Shown piece by piece: positions 12,201-21,574 of a DNA stretch of 64,000 nt. This DNA is from Durusdinium trenchii (lineage: Eukaryota; Sar; Dinophyceae; Suessiales; Symbiodiniaceae). Position 1 is the stretch's first letter; each line of letters begins with the position of its first letter. A program made the position numbers and the translations under genes. The stretch covers positions 381,431 to 445,430 of the forward strand of contig CAXAMN010025672.1 in assembly GCA_963970005.1 (NCBI GenBank), read 5' to 3'. Below the pieces are notes generated by a model that had not been told where the DNA came from, searched no databases, and saw nothing but the letters and a program-made list of their open reading frames with translations.

Positions 12201-15200
12201 AGAAGTCGCACTTTTGGTCGATTGTTTTTTTCCGCCGCCGGGCAAAAGTCGTACTTTTCGCACTTTTGGTCGTTTTTGTTTTTTTGTTTGTGTTATTTCT
12301 TTTTTGCGAACAAACAACGGTCGACGGTGAACAACAGTGCGACTTTTTACCCGGCGCCGAAAAACAAATAAAAAATCACGACCAAAAGTGCGCCAGAACG
12401 TGGACCCTTCCAAAACTGCACCAGAAAGCCCGGCTGAGTTGTTTCATTTTTGCTTGCATTTTTGATCAATTTTGTTTTTGTGTTTGTTGTTTTTATGCTT
12501 GCTTGTGTTTTCTGGCTGCATTTTGTGATTGTTTTTGTTTGCATTTGTTTTGTTTCTTTTCACACTGATAAACTTCTAGAATAAAGGGGTCTGGCAAACA
12601 CACACATAAATATTGTCAAACCGGTGCTGTTCTTATTGAGTTGCTGAAAAAACCCAGCAGATGCAGAACCATTCCTTTTGATAAATACCATGTTTTAGGT
12701 GGTGGGCACTCCAACGCAAGGATCAAAACAACGTTGTTTGTTAGACAAACCATCTCTGGTGGACAAACCATCCGAACCGACGTGTGCACATTCCAGTCGG
12801 GCTTGTGGCGCCGCGGAAGGCGATGCACAACAGGCCCAAGCAACGAACGGGACGAACGAAACCAGCTGTGCTATGCTCTACTCTCCGTGGGAGATGTTCT
12901 ACCCATATTCACGCCCTTCCTTGACATTACTGAACAAGTATGCTGGCAGCGCCGGGCAGTGATGAATAATACACTCAAGTTGGTGAAAAAAGCTCATCAA
13001 AACATCAACATCATGCGTATATCATGCACAAAACAGCTTTTACTGTCAGTCTCAAAACGACTCCGCTGCACACATCTGCCTAAACCGCTGCACTCATCGT
13101 ATGTTTGGCGTTTCGGCCCTTGGCCGGCTCTGCTCATTCTGGGTATCCAGGCAAATGCCACCTCGATGTAGGGCCAGCCACTCCAACCCTCGAAGGTTGG
13201 ATCGGTCTGAAAGCCGATCATGATGCCGTTCCTCGGCGAAGCCCGCGGGGAGGAAGCCGAGACTGGGGTGATGAGATAGGTACTGTGAGAGATTGTGAGA
13301 GATAAGTTGTTAGGTAAACTGAAAAAGACTTAGTATGTATACGGTACCCCATCCTATCAGTTTGGTCCGCCTCGGGCCTCCAATACTAAACGCCTTTCAA
13401 AAAACACACTCAAATTTCACACTGACCCCCCCAATTAGTTTGGTCCACCGTTTTGGGTGCAATTATTGTTTGTCTCTTGGCCTGTTTGCCTCTTGGCTGA
13501 TGCTGATCAGTCAGACTGATGACCTGATCGTGGCCCATCCCTTGATGGAGGAATGAATAAAGCCCTTGGAGCAATTGGGCGATTGCAATGAACCTGAACA
13601 CCTCATTGACATCAACATCCTGCATTGTGGAATCCTGCCTGTCTTCCAATGGCTCTTCTTCCATATCTTCAGCCTCATGCTTCTCACCGGATTCTCCTTC
13701 TCCACCACCTCTAGTGCATCTCACTGCTTCCTGGACCCATCTCTTCATAAGAGTCTCATTGCTCTTGATCTGGTCACAGATCGTTCCACATCACCCAGAA
13801 TCCCAAAACCACTCACCGAAAATCCTTTATAAACAACTGTCTAAAACCACTGCCAACAACATCGTGTTCAAGCTCCCAAAGGGCCCCCCCATAATCCTTC
13901 TATTCATAACTCGCCCAATTAATTTGTCTTGCCCCGGCCTTGGAAAAATGAAATAGTTTATGAATTGCCTAAGTAATCAATTAATTACTCAATTCACACC
14001 CCAAATTCCTTCCCAAGCGCCTCAATTATTATTGGCATGAAGGGGATTTAGTCTTGGGGCTCCCTCCTCATAAAGTGCATGAAGAGATTGAGTCATTGGT
14101 GCCTCTCCTCATGAAGAGATTTAGTCTTGGTGACCGCTCCTGATTGATCCCCCCTATACAGTAAATCAAAGATCAAATTGCACTTTTCTGACACCACCGC
14201 AACCAGCAAACCTTGAGAGGGCGGTTATTAGTCAACATTGTATATGTAGACAGTACTTTATTTAAATATTACACGCCAGCATACAGTCACTGCATATGCG
14301 CTGTAGTATACATATGGTACTGCTGGGGATATTCCTTGGTTGTCACATGCTCCTAGCCTGTAAAGTACTTGAAATTGCTACTGCCCACCTCTGATCCCAA
14401 AGACGGAAACATCTCGGCTAGCTGTGCTTTTATCAAGAATGAACAACACTTGTGCAAAGACTGAGATCCTTGAGGTGAGTTATTTTGTGTCAGGATCCAA
14501 CATGGATCGCACCACTTGGGATCCGAGTGGTTTAGCCACACCTACCGCGGTCATACCGAGCTCAAGCGATGGGTGGTGTTCTTTTTCGTCATGGGTGCCT
14601 GGGTGGGGTCTCTACATCTCTCTATCTCTGTTGCATCCTGTATGGATAGGGTTACCAAAACAGCCGCATTCGGTACAAAGCGGCACCACAATGAGCACGG
14701 CAACAATGGGCTCGATGTAGAATCTCAGTTGGAGCCACGGAGGACATCAGACTCCTTCTGCAAAGTGCAGGAAAATCACATCTCTTCAGCGACAAACTGC
14801 ATGGTTTGCAGTGGACTGACTGGACAATGACACCCATCATCACCATCCGCCCCAACCTGAAAACATAATCCTGTTATATAGTTATATATAATATCTATCC
14901 ATCTATATATTCTTTTGACAGCATACAACCTTCTCTTTCACCACTCTATTGGTCAATCTTCCAGTCCCATGGATTGTGGGGTGTACCTCTTGCTGGCTTG
15001 TGTACCCCAAATCGTCCCGTCACCTAGGTGCGAAACAAGAATAACTATAACACAAAGACATAAACAGGACGTACCTGGACCATCGTCTTGGTGTCCTCTC
15101 TGGAGATCCTCAAGTAGTGGGCTGGACTAACAGCCAGGACACCCACACAGGATGGTTCTGGTATATTCCATACATGGGACATAGTAAAGTAACAACGGCA

Positions 15201-16276
15201 AAGCAAAAGAACATTGACTCTACCGGTTACCATAGAGCCCCCCCCATGCCACATAGATCTGGGACATTATATGGCTGTGGGTCAAAACCCCGAACCCTGG
15301 TTGACCTGTGCAAAATGGACAGATTACTCTATGAGTCATATGAGGGATTTCAACCTCCCATGGTTTGCACGGTGAGGTTATGATCCACAGCCATACGTCA
15401 TCCACATGCACGCACGGCGCACCCAACGCATTTGAAACTGTCAACCTTCTTGGTTGAGGTGTCACACCTCAAGACCCGAGGCATCACACCTATTTTTTTA
15501 AAAACTGATTTTTTGAGGTGGCACCCGTTATTTTATGGTGTTCTTATCGTTTTAAAACCACCAACAAACAAAACAAGTCTTAGTTGTTATGTGTTTTCAG
15601 AAAGATGGTCATATCCAAGCGACAAAGGATCCAAAGCCTCCGGTGGCGCCGCCAAGTCGTTGATGCGCACCTCGGGTGGAAGAGGCTTGCGGCTGGATGA
15701 GCCACTAAAAGTGCCACAGAAACTGCAGGAAATCCAAGGTCTTGATCATCTCAACATTGTATGTATGTAATTGTTGTATGTATATATACATGTACATAGT
15801 ACATATTAGACGATATGTATATTGAACGATATATGTATATATACACGATAATAGGTCTAAATTATATAACATCATATATATATATAGTTGTATGTATATG
15901 ACACCTACTTGTACTAGGTAATCCGATAATCAGTTTTGATTTCAACAATAAGTGTTCAGCAAGATCACTTGGAAACAAACATGATTCACGATGCATTTAC
16001 AAGCTCAAACTTTTGCAACATCACAGTTGTCATATAATATGTCATAAATTGCCATAAAAACACATCACAGCACAAGGAATATGTCTTTAACAAGGTGCAA
16101 AGGTCAACTCCGCCACCAAGCGATTGGTGTCGCCGGCCACCAGGATCTCACGCATCGCCTGGCCACGGCTGAAGCGTGCCCGCGTGGAGTGCGGTGCGCT
16201 TCTCGTGCACGTCACCGGGCGCCTGAAACTGTTTAAGCAGCCTTGGCCCGAAGATCCTCTTGGGCAGCTCGCCGTC
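230..16276 (-). CDS. Gene B: paralogous voltage-gated cation channel with degenerate EF-hand (3' end outside window; 5' end uncertain)
   Basis: Minus-strand paralogue of gene A in the same exon order. It has the N-terminal linker (GDTNRLVAELTF, VRINDLAAPPE), S1 (NGIMIGFQTD), S3 (NLFDMFLVLT plus AVTDVVFQL), S4 (RFCRLIRLVRVVK, identical in its core to gene A), ELRLMVKGLVAG linker, S5, pore (FTAFRCFSGEC), S6 (SCMLVSLGIFNVILAVYVD), tail segments and an EF-hand whose sixth loop position is Ser, not Gly. All exons found are free of stops and the phases agree, so nothing marks it as a pseudogene. The final exon (in gene A ending SSKRTA-stop) lies beyond the left edge. The N-terminus may begin at the ATG at 32,571. 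Introns hold a foldback element, hairpin elements and satellite-like repeats. S2 is the weakest part. Confidence 0.88.
700..784 (-). CDS. Gene B exon, EF-hand loop plus following helix (VIDADGTSTLNVTELVQ)
   Basis: 85 nt, acceptor ggcag|GTG, GC donor after ACGAAGC. It runs through LVQ into GLLKIRGELTK with no intron, unlike gene A. The loop DADGTSTLNVTE keeps Asp1, Asp3 and Glu12, but has Ser at the sixth position, where Gly is nearly invariant, and Asn at 9. Confidence 0.9.
1236..1301 (-). CDS. Gene B exon, tail before EF-hand (LMNDLDLPADRANLFE)
   Basis: 66 nt, acceptor tttcag|GAT, GT donor after TTCGAG. It begins DQRVQQ. Same length and phase as gene A. Confidence 0.9.
2099..2134 (-). CDS. 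Gene B exon, tail (AITKELFLLVIQ)
   Basis: 36 nt, acceptor cctgag|GCC, GA donor after ATTCAG. One residue differs from gene A. Confidence 0.9.
2666..2743 (-). CDS. Gene B exon, acidic tail segment (NLDLRLNSGTFLDDDISDTI)
   Basis: 78 nt, acceptor ctgag|GAT, GT donor after ACCATC. It begins DRVTIK. Paralogous to gene A 42,864-42,938. Confidence 0.83.
3182..3207 (-). CDS. Gene B microexon, tail helix (ELLKKFAE)
   Basis: 26 nt, acceptor catgag|GTG, GA donor after GCAGAG. The intron that follows has an exact 11-nt direct repeat across its two ends, so the precise cut points are ambiguous; the spliced product would be the same. Confidence 0.8.
3868..3913 (-). CDS. Gene B exon, post-S6 tail (ETEVSTAEQYSRESI)
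   Basis: 46 nt, acceptor cttcag|GAG, GC donor after ATCC. Joins to ELLKKFA through a split Arg codon, as in gene A. Confidence 0.87.
4060..4092 (-). CDS. Gene B exon, end of S6 (VYVDITMRAAK)
   Basis: 33 nt, acceptor gctaag|GTT, GA donor after GCCAAG. All 11 residues match gene A. Confidence 0.9.
4365..4387 (-). CDS. Gene B 23-nt microexon, middle of S6 (IFNVILA)
   Basis: Acceptor caacag|GAA, GA donor after CTGGCG. Protein sequence and phase are identical to the gene A microexon at 45,907-45,929, while the DNA differs at third positions, as expected under purifying selection. Confidence 0.88.
4858..4885 (-). CDS. Gene B microexon, S6 (VLSCMLVSL)
   Basis: 28 nt, acceptor cccag|GTC, GA donor after TTTAG. 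It supplies the only frame-consistent link between FAIFY and GIFNVILA. Aligns with ISYMLVTL of gene A. Confidence 0.72.
5172..5262. repeat. Degenerate copy of the GTAGCG/GATGCC satellite
   Basis: gctacaaatagcgatgccat, gctagtagcgatgccctttg and ttacaagtagcttcttatta, diverged from the units at 1-132. Confidence 0.5.
5768..5826 (-). CDS. Gene B exon, post-filter and start of S6 (LPIAAVLSTKLGWSFAIFY)
   Basis: 59 nt, acceptor tcgcag|GCC, GC donor after TTCTAT. Joins DSG|LPIAAV in frame. It covers what gene A divides between 47,346-47,371 and the first part of 46,550-46,616. Confidence 0.87.
6583..6635 (-). CDS. Gene B exon, pore region (SMFTAFRCFSGECFADS)
   Basis: 53 nt, acceptor cgccag|GTC, GC donor after ATTCAG. 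Same length and phase as gene A. Cys in FRCFC of gene A is Ser here. Confidence 0.9.
7424..7521 (-). CDS. Gene B exon, second half of S5 and turret (VLYVISGFATMTLGRDER)
   Basis: 98 nt, acceptor atgcag|GTG, GT donor after CCCCAG. It runs on to TAELDLQGHFNNIP and joins the pore exon through a split Arg codon. In gene A this is cut by an intron after VISG. Confidence 0.9.
8054..8084 (-). CDS. Gene B microexon, first half of S5 (LLLSFALLFA)
   Basis: 31 nt, acceptor gcccag|GTT, GC donor after TTTGCC. Joins AGM|LLLSF and LLFA|VLYVISG in frame. In gene A no intron occurs at LLFA-VLYV. Confidence 0.82.
8567..8604 (-). CDS. Gene B exon, S4-S5 linker (ELRLMVKGLVAG)
   Basis: 38 nt, acceptor tttag|GAG, GC donor after GGCAT. 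One codon shorter than in gene A; the split codon reads Met in gene B and Arg in gene A. Confidence 0.88.
8795..8822 (-). CDS. Gene B microexon, S4 end (KVFRLNYMK)
   Basis: 28 nt, acceptor tctcag|GAA, GA donor after ATGAAG. Joins LVRVV to KVFRL in frame. Confidence 0.87.
9635..9693 (-). CDS. Gene B exon, S4 voltage sensor (FGASLLRFCRLIRLVRVV)
   Basis: 59 nt, acceptor gctgag|GAC, GA donor after GTGGT in phase 2. The S4 core is identical to gene A. It is 21 nt shorter at the 5' side, lacking the AVGGLES stretch of gene A. Confidence 0.93.
9860..9886 (-). CDS. Gene B microexon, second part of S3 (AVTDVVFQL)
   Basis: 27 nt, acceptor cttag|GCC, GC donor after CAGCTG. It aligns with GVTDVIFQ of gene A, where no intron interrupts S3. 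Confidence 0.8.
10799..10829 (-). CDS. Gene B microexon, first part of S3 (NLFDMFLVLT)
   Basis: 31 nt, acceptor actcag|GAA, GT donor after CTCACG. Corresponds to WFDLILMIT of gene A. Joined to the next exon it gives FLVLTAVTDVVFQ. Confidence 0.82.
11878..12615. mobile_element. Large foldback (inverted-repeat) element
   Basis: The two ends are inverted: TTTATTCTAGAA near 11,912 pairs with TTCTAGAATAAA near 12,573, and pairing continues outward (cataaatgtgtg against cacacataaat) and inward. The left arm is A-rich (repeats of aaccaaaaa, acacaagc, aacaaagagc) and the right arm is its T-rich imperfect complement. The centre holds three or four copies of a CGGCGCCGGG-AAGTCGCACTTTTGGTCG unit, partly inverted. 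It lies in a gene B intron. Open frames here (up to 210 codons) are Lys/Asn- or Phe-rich by-products of the repeats. Confidence 0.7.
12794..12865 (-). CDS. Gene B probable exon, S2-S3 linker (HRLPRRHKPDWN)
   Basis: GA donor after GACTG joins PDW to NLFDM in frame through a split Trp codon. The proposed acceptor cacag|CTG gives a consistent phase but lacks the usual following G, and the resulting S2 lacks the Glu and Arg seen in gene A. The 3' end is likely right; the 5' part is uncertain. Confidence 0.45.
13148..13231 (-). CDS. Gene B exon, S1 and S1-S2 loop (NGIMIGFQTDPTFEGWSG)
   Basis: 84 nt, acceptor gccgag|GAA, GA donor after GCCTG. After the quoted part it continues WPYIEVAFA, the start of S2. 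NGIMIGFQTD is identical in gene A, but the loop is longer here. The first half of S1 was not located between 13,232 and 15,615. Confidence 0.8.
13409..13790 (-). CDS. Unrecognised open frame of about 125 codons in a gene B intron
   Basis: Open minus-strand frame containing an ATG at 13,748. It reads QIKSNETLMKRWVQEAVRC, a Gly/Glu-rich stretch (GEGESGEKHEAEDMEEEPLE) and VDVNEVFRFIAIAQLLQGLY. Composition is protein-like over the first 90 residues. It is not part of the channel alignment. It could be a remnant of a mobile element or an unrelated nested exon. Confidence 0.3.
14030..14142. repeat. Three imperfect tandem units
   Basis: Units contain atgaagagatttagtcttgg and gctcctcat at about 40-bp spacing. 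In a gene B intron. Confidence 0.55.
15073..15163. mobile_element. Hairpin element, ACCTGGACCATC family
   Basis: The left arm acctggaccatcgtcttggt is the imperfect inverse of the right arm ending gacacccacacaggatggttctggt. About 90 bp, with no coding capacity, in a gene B intron. Same arms as 18,236-18,313. Confidence 0.6.
15270..15395. mobile_element. Hairpin element, ATGGCTGTGGGTC family
   Basis: tatggctgtgggtcaaaac and gttatgatccacagccata are inverted. About 126 bp, in a gene B intron. Related copies at 34,471-34,572 and 38,461-38,555. Confidence 0.6.
15616..15670 (-). CDS. Gene B exon, N-terminal linker 2 (VRINDLAAPPEALDPLSLG)
   Basis: Acceptor acccgag|GTG, GA donor in phase 1. Joins AELTF to VRINDL in frame. 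Paralogous to gene A 61,612-61,669. Confidence 0.82.
16099..16158 (-). CDS. Gene B exon, N-terminal linker 1 (AMREILVAGDTNRLVAELTF)
   Basis: 60 nt, phase 0/0, acceptor ggccag|GCG, GC donor after ACCTTT. Same borders as gene A 63,602-63,661, where the donor is GT. Confidence 0.82.
16223..16276 (-). CDS. Gene B exon, N-terminal linker 0 (DGELPKRIFGPRLLKQFQ)
   Basis: 54 nt, phase 0/0, acceptor cgccag|GAC, GC donor after TTTCAG. It is separated from the next exon by only 64 nt. The gene A counterpart should lie beyond the right edge. The frame is open further upstream, so the acceptor may be earlier. Confidence 0.62.
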
Positions 16277-17319
16277 CTGGCGAGAATCGATCCGAAAAGG
16301 AAGCGAGTCGCGAGACAGCGAAGGACCCCAGGCATGGAGCCCAAGGAAAAAGCGCTCGTGTAGATGGATGCTTTTGAACATTCTGGAATTGAATGGAGGG
16401 TTGTTTCATTAAGGCATGCACAATGAGATACAACGTTACCAGCATCACCAGGCACCGCATCACGCGCCAACTGTCCAAGACTTTGAAGACTCAATGCAGT
16501 GTCCCAGAAAGCGCGCTTCATTGGATTCATATATGCCAAGGTTCCCTTCGACCAGTGCTCGGATTTTTGAGACATACCCCTGTGGGATCCTTGGGGTGTG
16601 TATTTGATAGGGGGTCTACCCCAATGGCCCTGGAAAAGGTCGCGCTCTTTCCTTTCCCTGGGGGAACGCACCGACTGTGTCGTCTCTCACCGGGGGGGCG
16701 GACGGATGCCGCTGACCGACGAAGCAGAGTAGGATCGGAGGCACCATCTTCAGGGGGGCACCCACCGACTACGGCAAAAAGGATGTATTAATGAGCTCAC
16801 ATGGCCTGAGTGTGAGTAGCCATTTGTTCATTCTTGGACCTCTTCTTTGGGATTCTTCTTGAACACATCACCAGAATGCGACAGAACACATCACCGCCAT
16901 AACTCTCTTCCTTGGTGGTGAAGAGGTCCATGAGTGCTTTTGCCTCACTCTGCCGCAGTTTTGGATACTGGTGGTTGAAGAACAATTGAAACACACCAAA
17001 CACACCGGGGCCCAAAGGGTAAAACGTGGCATATAACTTTAACAGTATGAACTAATATATATATATATAGATAATTATATTCTTACTTCTTTTAAACATA
17101 TACATCAGGGCTGGGCTGCAGGCTACGTGTAGTATCTGCAATTAAAGGGGCACATGTCCAGTGAAGCTTGGCCCTGTACTTCATTCCGTAGGGTAGGGAG
17201 TTCCAAAGCCCAATATTAGGCTTTACCAATTCGGAAACTCTGCATTGAGGTGGCCGATGGCCAAAAAAGTCCCCTGATCTACGGTCAAGAGTTGATGAAT
17301 GTTACTAGTAAGAATGCTC

Positions 17320-17388
17320 CAGGTAGTGATGCCAGGAGCCCCTAGTAGCGTCCTTGCTCCTAGTAAGGCCAGGAGCCTCTCGTAGCTT
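17320..17388. repeat. Copy of the GTAGCGTCCTTGCTCCTAGT satellite
   Basis: gtgatgccaggagcccctag followed by tagcgtccttgctcctagta and aggccaggagcctct. A nearby fragment (ttactagtagcgatgccctc) lies at 17,972-17,991. Confidence 0.75.
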
Positions 17389-18235
17389 CTGCATTGAGGT
17401 GGCCGATGGCAAAAAGCACACTTCTCAGTCGTCCCCGACCCAGTGTACAGCTTTCATCACATCACCTGTGTGTGGGTGCATGGACCAAAGTGTGGCCAAG
17501 GGTTGAGTGCCTTTATCTGTGCATGGCAAACTCTTCCACTATGTCAGCAAAGAATAGTAGAAGTTGATAATAGAACTGTACGACAGCTAGCAGCTAGCAA
17601 GCTAAGCTGCAAGAAACAAAACAGGAAGTGTAACCCCTCTCAAAATTCCTCTCATGTTGGATGATACTTTCGTCAAAATTCCACTTCGGGGGGCACCCTG
17701 CGGCACCCCAAACCCAGAAGAACCGTACCCAAAAACCGTTACATTATATGAATACATGGATGGTCTGGGGTAGAACGACCAAAAAGCACACCCCACTGGC
17801 CAAAACATGTCCCACTCCCCCGAAAGACATCCGTCTCCCACTCCTCTTCACGCACCGTTTGACAGAACCAGGATTTGTTCGACGGAAGCAGCGAACTTTG
17901 GGTTTCGCTCTTCGGCTCGGTGGATGGTGGGGAAGATCGAAGAGAGTGATTTCCCATTCGCGATGCCCTAGTTACTAGTAGCGATGCCCTCTCCAAAGAA
18001 TACAGAGAGGAATTGGTTCCCGAAAACGAAGCCAGAATCTGAAGCTCTCTCTGGTGGTCGTGTCCAGATATATAAATCGGGGTGATGGTGGTGGCGAAAG
18101 AAAAATAACACCTTGCAGAAACCCTGAATGCCATGTCACAACTAGACATGCTTAGACTATGGGACTGCGACCTACATACATGCCTCTGAATTGACTCTCT
18201 AGAATCTTGAAGCCATCAACAAAACAAAAAACATA

Positions 18236-18313
18236 CCACAGGACCATCCAATGAGTGCCCAATGAACTACCCTTCGCGATCTCCATTGACACCCAAACAG
18301 GGATGGTCCTGGC
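18236..18313. mobile_element. Hairpin element, ACCTGGACCATC family
   Basis: Left arm cacaggaccatccaatgagt and right arm cacccaaacagggatggtcc form a hairpin of about 78 bp. A single arm of the same family (acctggaccatccaatgggt) lies at 40,605-40,634 in a gene A intron. Confidence 0.6.
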
Positions 18314-18925
18314 ATTCACTTGATACCGGACATGGAGTCACCTTATACCGTCTTTCCGAGTGGCCGGTACCACCGTGTGCGAAGGGGTGTCCTGGTGCGA
18401 AGGGCGAGGCAGTTCCAGGGATTCACTCGCAACACAAGTGATTTTGCGCAAGAACAATCATGTTCATGCATTGTCTTGAGGTCGTTGGAACCTCTAGCTT
18501 GCCGTAGCGGTCGCGGACTGGACTACTCTTCGAGGTAAGATTTAACATGTCTCCCAAGACCGAAGACCCCACTTATATATAGTTATTTGGAATTGTTTCG
18601 ATCTTCTATGGGCTTCTCAGTCTTGGTCTCCTTTTGAGTCTCCTATCTAGATCAAGAAGTCGATAGTATTTCAAAATTCAAATATGTGTTTGCTTTGGTC
18701 AGTTTCATCCAGTGTCTTTTCACGTCTCATATCAACGACTTCGGCGCCCCTGGGTGGACCCGCCCACCCGAACGCGCGTGGAAAGCCTCCTGTTCAAAGC
18801 TCGTACCACTGCGGGAGCTCCGCTCGGGGGAGTCGATGCCCACACGGTTCTGGGTCGGTGAAGGCGGTGCTGGATCGGTTCGAGCGTCTCAGTTCGCGGA
18901 CGCAAAAAGTCCCTCAAGGCCCCAA

Positions 18926-19013
18926 GTAGCGTCCTTGCTCCTAGTAGTAAGGCCAGGAGCCCCTAGTAGCGTCCTTGTTCCTAGTAGCGATGCCAGGAGC
19001 CCCTTGTAGCGTC
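18926..19013. repeat. Copy of the GTAGCGTCCTTGCTCCTAGT satellite
   Basis: Two to three units: tagcgtccttgctcctagta, ccaggagcccctagtagcgt, agtagcgatgccaggagccc. Confidence 0.78.
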
Positions 19014-21362
19014 CAAAGACCAGGGTATCTATACATGTATCTACATGTGATGCCAGCCCCAATTTTAGTGGTGTTTTTTCTGGTCCATCTAAAGGACAGC
19101 TTGGGGGAAACGTGCCATCTACCCTGAAACCACTCTAGGAACTGGGACATTATTATCAGGACCCGGTGTTGTTGAGTTTATTGACCATCAAGCAGTGGTG
19201 AGCCATAACAACCTCATTCTTCATGGTCAACTGCAGGTGGCGCGTTTCAAACGTGGCAAAACAATATTGACACACCATCCAGTAGTCAACACAGCTGGTG
19301 ACTCAGCTCAACTTAGATATCTATGGACACCAAACCCTGAACAAATGATGACACATATAATGCAATTTGCTTCGCAGTGGTCCTCGAAGCAAAATGAAGG
19401 CTTTAGTAACCCTTGGATAAGGACTACTGTACATGAAGTTTGGCTTAGTCTGGTCACTGGTGTTTTAGATGCTTTCTCAAGACATGTTGTCAGTCTGGGC
19501 GACTTGGGAATGACTTCTGCATCCTCAGTGTGACAACAGGTCATGCACTGGCGTCATTCTAGCCCTTGCTCTTCAACCATACCAACCAGTTGCCAAGCAA
19601 TGAAATAGGATATCTACACTTTGTGACCTTCGTGGCTTCGATTTCTGCACAAGTGGGAAGGTGCAATCGGAAACACCTGCTGCTTTGCGAGGATACCTAT
19701 ACTCCTGTTGGTGCAACATAAATAATACATCAAACACAACATACTTCAACCACGCACATATTCCACTCCAAACATCCTCATAGGTCGTATCAGTTCTATA
19801 TGTTTTTTTTGGTTTGTTTTGTGAGTTGGAATTGGATGAAGAGGATTTCTGGTTGATCGATGAAGAGCTTCAGTTAAAGTTCAGCGACCCATCAAGAGTC
19901 TAGGCATGTCATTCCGGGTATTCCAGTTCAGTATAGCTGCATGGTATAGCCATATAGCCTCTCCTCATGCATCTATTGCAGAATGACCTAAAGGCAACTA
20001 GCACGACAAGTTGTTTTTAACTGGGCATCATAGGTATAGCAATCTATATCACTATACTATTGTGCAAGTAGGTAATGCTTTGGTAAATTCGGGATTGTAT
20101 GGGCAAAGTTTGCTCAAAAGTACCGCAACCCACCGCAGCAATTTTGTCCACCGTATCTCACCTCTGCAATTAACCTCCAGGGTCGCAATGGAAACTGATG
20201 CAACGCACGAAGCTTAAACCATATATGTTCAACGCCCGATAAGTTGATTGCAAGTTGTTCGGCCTTAGTTGGTCATGACATCTCAACCCTCTACCTGCTC
20301 CATCTAGGCTGTTCTCCGAATGGGAGACATCTGGTGTACCCCTTCCAAAGCAATGCTGGTATCGCATAGGATATTCTATGTTGCGCATATGTGTATATAA
20401 TTATATAATATACATATATGATCATATATGTATTTGTCAACATGATTAAACATGTTGCATCTAAGGTTCTCTCCATGTTCCTCTAAGATCTCTAAGACAC
20501 AAAAGTGAAAGCAAGAACTGAAAGGCTTCAACTTGTCGGAAATGCACCATCTTTGCGAGCCCAGCAATGTGTAGATGGAAGACCCATCCACAGAGTGTCA
20601 AGGGAGTTCAGGAGATTGTTCTAAGACTTCTTTGACGGCCAGGCGTATCCAGCTGTTTCCTCAAAAGCTCTGCATTCGGACTTGCGATCCCAGTCGCCAG
20701 GATCGGCCAGCGCCAAATGGCTTTGGCAAAGTCCCCCTGGCCCTGGCGGCCAAGCGACCAGCGGGCGACCGGAACTCACAAACGCGAGTTGTCACTCGGA
20801 GAAAGACCGGAGACCCGAGTTATTAACCCTTTTTGCGAGTTGTTAACCCTTTTTTGTTGATTTCACATGATGGAAACGGCAAGATTCATTAGAAAGGTGG
20901 GGCGTGAACTCAGTGAACTCCGTGGCCATGTGTTCTTTTCGTAGAAACGTGGGTCGAAAGCCAGCCCATCAAGTTGGCTGAATATGGAGCACCGGGCAAC
21001 TGGTTGGATTGAGTGATTTTGTGAGAGACTAAACCGCAAACCAACAGTCCGAAGTTTGACTTCAGCTGCCAAGACCAAAAGAGTTGCTGAGAACTCGAAA
21101 GGCGACCCTGGAAGCATGACCATCATGACCTGGCAAGTGTTCCCTCCTCTTTTGCCCAGCCAGCTCTGGATGCTTTTGTTCTCCGAAACCGGCGGGTTTC
21201 GTCCGACATCGGTGGTCCTGTGCATCGAAAATGCTGTTGTTGGATCTGGAGCGAGCGATGGTGAGCTTGGGATCATCCTGGACGGTCGCAAGGAGAGGAC
21301 ATGGTGCTGCGGAGCTTTCGGATTTTTTTTTTCCTTCGGAGAGTAGGGGATGGGGTGTGGTG

Positions 21363-21380
21363 AAGAGGGTTATAGGATTG
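21363..21380 (+). repeat. Left target-site duplication (18 bp)
   Basis: AAGAGGGTTATAGGATTG, an exact match to 22,810-22,827. Confidence 0.8.
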
Positions 21381-21574
21381 CAGACCAAAACCTGCCCCCT
21401 GTGCCCCTTCAGTGGGTTGGGCGATGGAATGACCCCACACAAGAAAGCTTGTGGGTTCGCGCCATTGTGCCTTGCACCATGCTTCCCGCGCCGATTAGAG
21501 GTGAGCAGGTTCAAGGAAACAGGGAACATTGGATACCCTTAATCTTAATGCTGGGCCTCAAACAGTCTTTGTAA

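Larger units (their letters stand above)
5827..16098 (-). other. Introns in the 5' half of gene B
   Basis: Holds the foldback element (11.9-12.6 kb), two hairpin elements (15.07 and 15.27 kb), the tandem units at 14.0 kb, a poly-A run at 11,282-11,299 and (TA)n runs near 11,650 and 15,785-15,890. The missing first half of S1 should lie between 13,232 and 15,615. Confidence 0.55.

Noticed and set aside
11936..12568. 210-codon plus-strand frame
   Set aside because: It spans the foldback element; Lys/Asn-rich then Phe/Cys-rich composition follows the A-rich and T-rich arms.
16087..16671. 194-codon minus-strand frame as one long N-terminal exon
   Set aside because: Only its last 20 codons align with gene A; upstream another frame (DGELPKRIFGPRLLKQFQ) reads better with plausible splice sites. 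Kept open as an alternative to the 64-nt intron.
18732..18925. GC-rich patch as an exon (minus-strand DPAPPSPTQNRVGIDSPERS)
   Set aside because: Composition is exon-like but several frames are open on both strands and no paralogue exists in the window to choose between them.
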